Source of the DNA: an uncultured Lentisphaeria bacterium
GTDB taxonomy: Bacteria; Verrucomicrobiota; Lentisphaeria; Victivallales; Victivallaceae
Assembly: GCA_903821255.1 (NCBI GenBank)
Contig: CAIJKT010000893.1
Coordinates: 1-22,195, forward strand
DNA length: 22,195 nucleotides
Reading direction: 5' to 3'
Shown in pieces: positions 16,390 to 22,195 of the stretch. The notes under the pieces were generated by a model. The model was not told the DNA's origin. It searched no databases and saw only the letters and a list, made by a program, of their open reading frames with translations. A program made the position numbers and the translations under genes. Within the stretch, counting starts at the first letter, position 1. Each line of letters opens with the position of its first letter.

Positions 16390-16419
16390 TTGGTTTTCTT
16401 GGCAGCCATAATGTATACT
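16390..16419 (+). promoter_or_regulatory. Candidate promoter for the heavy-metal efflux operon
   Basis: TTGGTT (16390-16395) and TATACT (16414-16419) are spaced by 18 bases in the A+T-rich 218-base gap between the two RND systems. Transcription from here would carry a leader of about 110 bases before the ATG at 16535. No clear CueR- or CusR-type operator palindrome is seen. Confidence 0.4.
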
Positions 16420-16441
16420 AATCTGGTAGTAATTGAAAATT

Positions 16442-16484
16442 GAGGGAGGTTTCTTGCTTGTATTATGCCAAGTATGGTGATTAA
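16442..16484 (+). promoter_or_regulatory. Orphan strong ribosome-binding site with possible leader peptide
   Basis: GAGGGAGGT at 16442-16450 is nearly a full anti-Shine-Dalgarno match but is 85 bases from the next annotated start. Seven bases downstream a TTG at 16458 opens an 8-codon frame (Met-Tyr-Tyr-Ala-Lys-Tyr-Gly-Asp) ending in TAA at 16482-16484. This could be a leader peptide acting on the metal operon, or the site may be fortuitous. Confidence 0.25.
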
Positions 16485-16534
16485 TTAAATCAGCGCCGAT
16501 ATACAAAACAAAAATAACTCAGGAGAAAGTTAAA

Positions 16535-16897
16535 ATGAAAAAGCTCTTAATCGCGGCCGCAAGTTGCCTGATAGTGTTTGGAACTGCTCAAGTTTACGCG
16601 GCGGACGAAACCGCCGGCAAAGACCTGAAAGCCGATTCCTCCAAGGCGGCTAAAGACGCTAAATCGGATAACTCTTCAGATACTTCAGTTGCCAAAAAAG
16701 GTAAAGCTCAAACTCTTTGTCCGGTGATGGGCGGAGAAATTGACAAAAATATATACAGTGACGTCAACGGCAAAGGGATTTACGTCTGCTGCAAGGGATG
16801 TGTAGGAATGGTCAAAGCCGATCCCGGCAAATACATCAAAATTCTGGAAGACCAGGGCGTTGAAATCGAAAAAGCTCCGGCATCAAGCTCAAAATAG
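16535..16897 (+). CDS. Exported YHS-like Cys-rich metal-binding protein
   Basis: A 120-residue secreted protein. A signal peptide ends near VYA-AD (cleavage about residue 22-23), then a Lys/Asp/Ser-rich linker (about 25-58) leads to a compact C-terminal module: LCPVMGGEID (Cys62), then GIYVCCKGC (Cys85, Cys86, Cys89), then DPGKYIKIL. This layout matches YHS/TRASH-type metal-binding modules, which use a CPV-type start, a Cys-x2-Cys finger and a 'DPxKY' helix. As the first gene before a CusC-CusB-CusA-like set, it may bind periplasmic copper or another soft metal and hand it to the pump, a role filled elsewhere by the unrelated CusF. That role is inference. AGGAGA at 16521-16526 lies 8 bases before the ATG. 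The downstream gene starts 26 bases after the stop. Confidence 0.82.
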   Translation: MKKLLIAAASCLIVFGTAQVYAADETAGKDLKADSSKAAKDAKSDNSSDTSVAKKGKAQTLCPVMGGEIDKNIYSDVNGKGIYVCCKGCVGMVKADPGKYIKILEDQGVEIEKAPASSSK

Positions 16898-16923
16898 CCG
16901 GATATAAACTGCGGGGCGCGGCG

Positions 16924-18321
16924 GTGAATAAACTTAAACTTAAATACTGGCGGTGGGCCGTTCCTGTGACAGGAATGGCCGCAGTTTTTCTGTCCGGCTG
17001 CGTCGGCATCCAGACACAGAGCGAAAAGCAGGCCAGAAGCGATGTTAAGACGCTGTCCGGAACGTATCGTCCGGGCGACCGCAAAGCTGCGCTGCCCGTG
17101 CTCGACAGCAATGCCACGCTGGCGACGCTGCTTACTTACGCCATGCTCAACCAGCCGCGGGTGGAAATGGCTTATTACGAATATGCGGCGCAAGTCGAAC
17201 GCATTACGCTGGCGCGCTCGCTGTCCGACCCGCGGTTCACGTTTCAGATGGACGTTACGAACGTTATCAGCACCATAATGCCCGGACTGATGATTGATAT
17301 TCCATGGCCGTCCAAGCTCACCGCCCGCGCCGATGTTGCTTCGGCGGTGAGTCAGGCACGGTATTTTGATTATGAGAATGCGGTGCTGCTGACGGCGTTT
17401 GAAGTCAAACGCCCGTATTATCAGCTTCATTTTCTCAGCGAACGCCTCCGCCTCAACCGCAAAATGCTGATACTGATGAACGAGGTGGAGGAAATTGCCA
17501 GGGCGCAGAATGAATCGGGGAAAATCACCATGCAGGACGTGCTTCGGGCGCAGATTGAACAGGAACGGTTGAAAAATGATATCGCCAACCTTGAGGATTC
17601 GCGCAATCCGCTGATGTCCAAGCTGAAAACCGCTTTGGGCATGCCCCCAGGACAACCCAGCCCGCCGATGCCGTCGCGATTCGAGCCGACTAAGCTGGAT
17701 ATAAGTTCCGATCAGCTTTTTGCCGTCGCCATGGCGCAGAATCCGCGGCTCAAGGCAATGGAGGCGGAAGTGCGCGCCGCCGAAGAAGGCATTAATCTGG
17801 CCCATAAAAGCCAGTTTCCAGATTTTACTGTCGGTGTCGAGGCGGACGTGAAAGCCGCCCCGATAATGTGGCGGCCTAAGCTGGATGTCACGCTACCCAT
17901 CTGGCGCGACAAGATCGCGGCGGAAATCGCCGCCGCCCAGGGTGAAAAAGGCGCCGCCGCCGCCAAGCTCACGGCGGAACAGATTCAACTGGCGGTGGAA
18001 TTCGCCGACAAATCATTCATGTATCGCGAGGCAAGGCGCAATCTGAAACTGCTTACGGACGGCCTGCTGGCGAAAGCGCAGCTCTCGCTTGATGTGGCGC
18101 TGTCCGCTTATTCTTCAGGCAGAATCGATTTCATCAATCTGCTTGAAGCCGAACGTGCATTGCTGGGCTTCCAGTTAGCGGAAGTGGATGCGCGTCTGCA
18201 ATGTGAGCTGGCCCTGGCCGAACTTTCCCTGATCATCGGCCTCCGTCCGCCGGGCGCGCCGATTCCCGGCCCCGCTGACGCCAAACCATTAACCGAGGAA
18301 AATAAATCCCATGAACATTAA
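16924..18321 (+). CDS. CusC/TolC-like outer-membrane efflux lipoprotein
   Basis: A 465-residue outer-membrane channel of the OEP (TolC/CusC) family. The N-terminal signal ends in a clean lipobox LSGC with Cys26 lipidated. Two OEP repeats follow: about 60-240, including a long helical hairpin (ERLRLNRKMLILMNEVEEIA...), and about 250-455, ending 'SGRIDFINLLEAERALLGFQ'. Translation appears to start at GTG 16924; only a weak GGGG-containing stretch precedes it. The C-terminus is His-rich (KSHEH) and its last codons overlap the start of the adaptor gene by 11 bases, which implies translational coupling. It would complete the metal pump and might also serve the HAE1 pump upstream, which has no channel of its own. 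Confidence 0.92.
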   Translation: MNKLKLKYWRWAVPVTGMAAVFLSGCVGIQTQSEKQARSDVKTLSGTYRPGDRKAALPVLDSNATLATLLTYAMLNQPRVEMAYYEYAAQVERITLARSLSDPRFTFQMDVTNVISTIMPGLMIDIPWPSKLTARADVASAVSQARYFDYENAVLLTAFEVKRPYYQLHFLSERLRLNRKMLILMNEVEEIARAQNESGKITMQDVLRAQIEQERLKNDIANLEDSRNPLMSKLKTALGMPPGQPSPPMPSRFEPTKLDISSDQLFAVAMAQNPRLKAMEAEVRAAEEGINLAHKSQFPDFTVGVEADVKAAPIMWRPKLDVTLPIWRDKIAAEIAAAQGEKGAAAAKLTAEQIQLAVEFADKSFMYREARRNLKLLTDGLLAKAQLSLDVALSAYSSGRIDFINLLEAERALLGFQLAEVDARLQCELALAELSLIIGLRPPGAPIPGPADAKPLTEENKSHEH

Positions 18322-19735
18322 CCGCTTTCTCATTTTGTCGGCTGTTGCTGCTTTGATCGCCGTTGCGGCAGGATGCGGCAAGTCTGAATCATCCAGTCCC
18401 GGCGCGGCAGCGAAAGCAGGGAAGCCGAAATATCATTGCCCGATGCATCCGACCTATGTCAGCGACCGTCCCGGCGATTGTCCCATCTGCAATATGAAAT
18501 TAGTGCCTGTTAAGGACAACGAACAGCCGGCTGCCGCAGGCACCGCTCCTGATCCTGTAAAAAGCGTCAGGCCGGGGCAGTTCTACTGTCCGATGGGAGC
18601 TGAATTTATCGGCGATGCGCCCGGACTCTGCCCGAAGTGCGGGATGAAACTTGTTGAGAAAAAGCCGGTTGCAGAGCATGCGGCGCAGGGCAGTCACGGC
18701 ATGGAAGGACGCGCCAATGTTTTTATTTCGCCGGACAAACGGCAGATGATCGGCATGCGGCTGTCGCCGGTTGAATTGCGGGATCTGTCATTTATTCTCC
18801 GCGCCACCGCAAGGGTTGAGCACGACGAAACCAGACTGGCTAGAATCGCCCCGCGTTTCAGCGGATGGATACGCTCGGTAAAGGTCAATTTCACCGGCGC
18901 ACCCGTGGAGAAAGGCGAACCGTTGTTCATGGTGTACAGTCCTGAGCTTTTTACCGCTGAAAAAGAGTATCTGCTGGCCATGAAAAATTATGATAAACAG
19001 AAAGACAGCCCTGACGACGATCAGCGGCAGTCGGCCAAACGTCTTGTGGAGTCCTCGCGCCGCCGGCTGGCGCTGTGGCAGATCAGCGACGAGGAAATCC
19101 GTAATCTGGAAACACGCGGTTCGCCCGCTGACGAACTGCTGTTCAGAGCCCCGTTTTCGGGGCATGTGGTCGCCAAGACAGCCGTTGAAGGCAAAGCTTT
19201 CATGGCAGGCGAGACTTTATATGAGATCGCCGATCTTTCGCACCTGTGGCTGCGGGCCAGTGTCTTTGAATATGAAATGCCGCTGCTCGCCGTCGGGCAG
19301 GATGCCGTCATCAATTTCCCATATCTGGGCAATAAGTCGCTGCCCGCCAAAATCACCTTTATTTATCCGCATATTGACGCTTTGACGCGGCGCGGCGAAA
19401 TCCGGCTGGAACTGGATAACCCCGGGCATTTACTGCGCCCTGATATGTGGGCCAGCGTCGAAATCAATGTGGTTATGGGCAGAAAACTGACGGTTCCGGC
19501 CAGCGCCGTTATTGATACGGGGACCCGTTATGTCGCTTTCGCGGATGGTCAGGACGGTCATTTGGAACCGCGCGAACTGAAAGTGGGCTCCAGGACGGAT
19601 GATTATTATGAAGTGCTGGACGGGGTCAAAGCAGGTGAGCAGGTGGTCACCCGCGCACTGTTCCTGGTGGATTCCGAAAGCCAGTTGAAGTCCGCCATTT
19701 CGGGCATGGGTGAAGCCGGAGAGCATAAGCATTAA
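18311..19735 (+). CDS. cusB: CusB-like periplasmic adaptor with two N-terminal heavy-metal-binding modules
   Basis: A 474-residue lipoprotein adaptor (lipobox VAAGC, Cys22). Two tandem heavy-metal-binding modules precede the adaptor body. Module 1 (41-64) is YHCPMHP...CPICNMKL with Cys43, His46, Cys57 and Cys60. Module 2 (92-114) is FYCPMGAEF...CPKCGMKL with Cys93, Cys107 and Cys110, where the CPMH histidine has become Gly. The adaptor core from about 135 has a lipoyl half (RFSGWIRSVKVNFTGAPVEKGEPLF), a helical hairpin (about 215-265), 'LFRAPFSGHVVAKTAVEGKAF', a beta-barrel and a membrane-proximal domain. Its C-terminus is EHKH. It should link the CusA-like pump to the CusC-like channel and may capture metal. 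The start ATG lies inside the end of the channel gene, with GAGG 12 bases upstream. Confidence 0.93.
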   Translation: MNINRFLILSAVAALIAVAAGCGKSESSSPGAAAKAGKPKYHCPMHPTYVSDRPGDCPICNMKLVPVKDNEQPAAAGTAPDPVKSVRPGQFYCPMGAEFIGDAPGLCPKCGMKLVEKKPVAEHAAQGSHGMEGRANVFISPDKRQMIGMRLSPVELRDLSFILRATARVEHDETRLARIAPRFSGWIRSVKVNFTGAPVEKGEPLFMVYSPELFTAEKEYLLAMKNYDKQKDSPDDDQRQSAKRLVESSRRRLALWQISDEEIRNLETRGSPADELLFRAPFSGHVVAKTAVEGKAFMAGETLYEIADLSHLWLRASVFEYEMPLLAVGQDAVINFPYLGNKSLPAKITFIYPHIDALTRRGEIRLELDNPGHLLRPDMWASVEINVVMGRKLTVPASAVIDTGTRYVAFADGQDGHLEPRELKVGSRTDDYYEVLDGVKAGEQVVTRALFLVDSESQLKSAISGMGEAGEHKH

Positions 19736-19762
19736 TTATAAAAAAGCCGACAGGAAATAAAA

Positions 19763-22195
19763 GTGAAATCCTTGACGACTAAAGACAGCTTCATCGAACG
19801 CGTGATCGACTGGAGCGCCCGGAATAAGTTCATGGTCTTCATGCTGGTGGCGGCGCTGACTGTCGGCGGCATATTCTGTATGCGCAACACCCCGCTGGAC
19901 GCCATTCCCGACCTTACCGACGTGCAGGTTATCGTCTTTACCCAGTGGGAAGGGCGCAGTCCGAACCTGGTTGAAGATCAGATCACTTATCCGATAGTCA
20001 CCAAACTCATCAGCGCACCCAATGTCCGGGTGGTGCGCGGCTATTCTTTCTTCGGCTATTCCTTTGTGTATGTGATTTTCAAAGACGGCACGGATCTCTA
20101 CTGGGCGCGTTCCAGAGTGCTGGAATATATGCAGGGGCTGACTGACAGCCTGCCGCCGAATGTCGCTCCGACGCTGGGGCCGGACGCCACCGGCGTGGGG
20201 TGGGGCTTCCAGTACGCGCTGGTGGACAGGAGCGGGAAACATGATCTGGCGGAACTGCGTTCGTTCCAGCAATGGCATCTGCGTTACTGGCTTCAGAGCG
20301 TCGAAGGCGTCGCCGAGGTGGCAACGGTCGGCGGTTTCGAGAAACAGTATCAGGTTGAGATCGACCCGGACAAGCTGCTGGCCTATAATATTCCCATCAC
20401 CAAAGTAGTGTCCTCCATCCGCAGCGCCAACAATGACGTGGGCGGACGCGAACTTGAACGCAACGGCACCACCTACCTTGTTCGCGGCAAAGGTTACATA
20501 ACGTCGCTGGATGATTTGCGCCTGGTCGTGGTCGGCTCCGATAAAGGTACGCCTGTGCTGCTGCGCGATGTGGTCCGCAGCATTGCGTTCGGGCCGGAGA
20601 TGCGCCGGGGCGCTGGCGAATTCAACGGGGAGGGGGAGGCTACCGGCGGAATCGTGGTGGTGCGCTTCGGGCAGAACGTATTGCAGGTGATTGACCGGGT
20701 CAAAGCCAGACTGGAGGAGATCAAGCCGTCGCTGCCGGCAGGCGTGGAGATCGTCACCACCTACGACCGCTCAGACCTCATCAACCGCTCCATCAACACC
20801 CTGACGCGAACGCTCATCGAAGAATCGATTATCGTCTCCATCGTCATCATTATTTTTCTGCTGGACTTCGGCGGCGCGGCGCGGGCGATTGTCACGCTGC
20901 CGGTGGCCGTCACGCTGGCGTTCATTCCCATGTATTTCATGGGGCTGACGACGAACATCATGTCGCTGGCGGGCATCGCCATCTCCATCGGGGTGCTGTG
21001 CGACGAGGCAGTGTCGATGGTCGAGAATGTGCATAAAAAATTGGAGCACGCTCCGTCCGGCCTTGACCGCAAGGCGCGGCAGGAAATCATTATCGGGGCC
21101 TGCAAGCAGCTTGGCAAACCGCTCTTTTTCGCCCTGCTGGTCATCACGGTGAGTTTCATGCCGGTGTTCGCGCTGGAATCGCAGGAGGGCCGTCTGTTCA
21201 AGCCGCTGGCGTTCACCAAGACTTTTGTGATGGCGTGGGCCGCGTTTCTTTCCATCACCATCGGCCCGGCGCTGATTGTGCTGATGACCGGCGCTAAAGT
21301 CATCCCGGAGCATAAGCATCCCATCAGCCGCCTGCTGCATAAAATATACTATCCCTGGGTCAGCATGCTGATGACCCGGCGCATCCTGTCCATTGCCATT
21401 GCCATAGTCGCGGTGGCCTCCTCCTACCCCATTTACAAGCAGCTCGGCTCGGAGTTCATGCCGCCGCTTAACGAGGGGACTATCCTCTACATGCCGACTT
21501 CGCTGCCGACGATGTCCATCACCGAAGCCACCAGAGTATTGCAGATACAGGACCGCATTATCAAGCAGTTTCCGGAAGTGCTGACGGTGCATGGCAAGGC
21601 GGGACGTTCAGAAACCGCCACCGATCCCGCTCCGCTGGAGATGTTCGAGACGGTCGTGCAGTTGAAGCCGGAAAACGAATGGCGTCATGTGCCGCATTCG
21701 CGCTGGTATTCCGGCTGGTCGCCGGAGTGGGCGCGGAAGGTATTGCAGAAGATATGGCCTGACACGCGGCCGATGACCTGGGATGAGTTGATCACGGAAA
21801 TGGACGAGGCGCTGCAGATTCCCGGCATGGTCAACGCCTGGACGATGCCGATCAAAGGCCGTATTGATATGCTCACCACCGGCATCCGCACTCCGGTCGG
21901 CATCAAGATATTCGGCCCGGACCTGGACGAAATCCGCAAACTGGGCGAACGCCTCGAAACCGTAATGCGGGAGATCCCCGGCACCCGCAGCGTGTTTGCC
22001 GAACGCACCACCGGCGGCTACTATATTGACATAACCCCCAACCGCGCTGAAATCGCCCGCTACGGCTTGAATGTCGAAGACGTTCTCTCGCAGGTGGAGA
22101 CTTCGATCGGCGGCATGGCGGTTGCCCGCACTATTGAAGGCCGCGAACGGTACACGATCAACGTCCGCTACAGCCGCGAACTGCGCGATGATATC
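19763..22195 (+). CDS. cusA: CusA/CzcA-type heavy-metal RND pump (3' end outside window)
   Basis: An uninterrupted frame of 811 codons runs off the right edge, about three quarters of the usual 1040 residues. It opens at GTG 19763 with AGGA at 19752-19755. The HME-family landmarks match CusA closely: NTPLDAIPDLTDVQVIV, LGPDATGVGWGFQYALVDRSGKHDL, GPEMRRG and YDRSDLINRSI. The three cleft methionines of E. coli CusA (573, 623, 672) correspond to Met577 (LYMPTSLP), Met627 (LEMFE) and Met703 (RIDMLTTGI), favouring Cu(I)/Ag(I) export. Met400 and Met490 match relay Met391 and Met486, but the position of Met403 is Leu412 and Cys413 precedes the relay Asp414. An insertion of about 27 residues lies between Met627 and Met703. 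It is the last visible gene of the operon, 27 bases after the adaptor. Confidence 0.95.
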   Translation, partial: MKSLTTKDSFIERVIDWSARNKFMVFMLVAALTVGGIFCMRNTPLDAIPDLTDVQVIVFTQWEGRSPNLVEDQITYPIVTKLISAPNVRVVRGYSFFGYSFVYVIFKDGTDLYWARSRVLEYMQGLTDSLPPNVAPTLGPDATGVGWGFQYALVDRSGKHDLAELRSFQQWHLRYWLQSVEGVAEVATVGGFEKQYQVEIDPDKLLAYNIPITKVVSSIRSANNDVGGRELERNGTTYLVRGKGYITSLDDLRLVVVGSDKGTPVLLRDVVRSIAFGPEMRRGAGEFNGEGEATGGIVVVRFGQNVLQVIDRVKARLEEIKPSLPAGVEIVTTYDRSDLINRSINTLTRTLIEESIIVSIVIIIFLLDFGGAARAIVTLPVAVTLAFIPMYFMGLTTNIMSLAGIAISIGVLCDEAVSMVENVHKKLEHAPSGLDRKARQEIIIGACKQLGKPLFFALLVITVSFMPVFALESQEGRLFKPLAFTKTFVMAWAAFLSITIGPALIVLMTGAKVIPEHKHPISRLLHKIYYPWVSMLMTRRILSIAIAIVAVASSYPIYKQLGSEFMPPLNEGTILYMPTSLPTMSITEATRVLQIQDRIIKQFPEVLTVHGKAGRSETATDPAPLEMFETVVQLKPENEWRHVPHSRWYSGWSPEWARKVLQKIWPDTRPMTWDELITEMDEALQIPGMVNAWTMPIKGRIDMLTTGIRTPVGIKIFGPDLDEIRKLGERLETVMREIPGTRSVFAERTTGGYYIDITPNRAEIARYGLNVEDVLSQVETSIGGMAVARTIEGRERYTINVRYSRELRDDI

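Noticed and set aside
16780..17805. 341-codon minus-strand frame spanning the YHS-like and channel genes
   Set aside because: It covers two plus-strand genes that both have signal sequences and family motifs; no protein features of its own.
20771..21592. 273-codon minus-strand frame opposite the CusA-like gene
   Set aside because: The plus strand is an uninterrupted CusA/CzcA homologue; the antisense frame is low-complexity Arg/His/Asp.

Overview
The window reads as a Gram-negative chromosome of moderate to high G+C, with Shine-Dalgarno-led genes, outer-membrane lipoproteins and tripartite RND pumps. Cytoplasmic GH20-like, GH172 and GH63-type glycoside hydrolases beside a formylglycine-enzyme-fold protein resemble glycan-degrading PVC bacteria (Lentisphaerota/Victivallales or Verrucomicrobiota). 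That taxonomic guess is inference from gene content; there is no rRNA or marker gene here.

Region 1 (1-9891, all +) is a saccharide-processing neighbourhood. It holds the tail of an unidentified gene, a GH20-like hydrolase, an atypical NAD(P)-binding SDR/epimerase-like protein, a GH172 (DUF2961) hydrolase, two tandem paralogous multi-pass membrane proteins of unknown family, and a long GH63/MGH1-like glucosidase. None of the three hydrolases has a signal peptide, so they probably act on oligosaccharides already imported into the cytoplasm. No transporter or regulator for them is visible.

Region 2 (9892-11896) is a small, A+T-richer divergent pair: a DUF4239 (bestrophin-like) membrane protein on the minus strand and a membrane-anchored FGE/SUMF1-fold protein without catalytic cysteines on the plus strand. 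They share a 290-base intergenic region containing an imperfect dyad.

Region 3 (11897-22195, all +) is an efflux island. A periplasmic adaptor and an HAE1-type (AcrB-like) RND pump form a two-gene unit with its own promoter candidate and no outer-membrane channel. After about 220 bases a heavy-metal operon starts: an exported YHS-like Cys-rich protein, a CusC/TolC-like lipoprotein channel, a CusB-like adaptor with two N-terminal heavy-metal-binding modules, and a CusA/CzcA-type RND pump that runs off the right edge. Conserved cleft methionines in the pump favour Cu(I)/Ag(I), but its membrane relay site differs from CusA. The single channel could serve both pumps.

Best candidates for something undescribed are the tandem membrane paralogues (4525-7174), the YHS-like protein leading the metal operon with an orphan strong ribosome-binding site upstream, and the altered relay site of the metal pump. 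I see no mobile element, CRISPR array, tRNA or rRNA.
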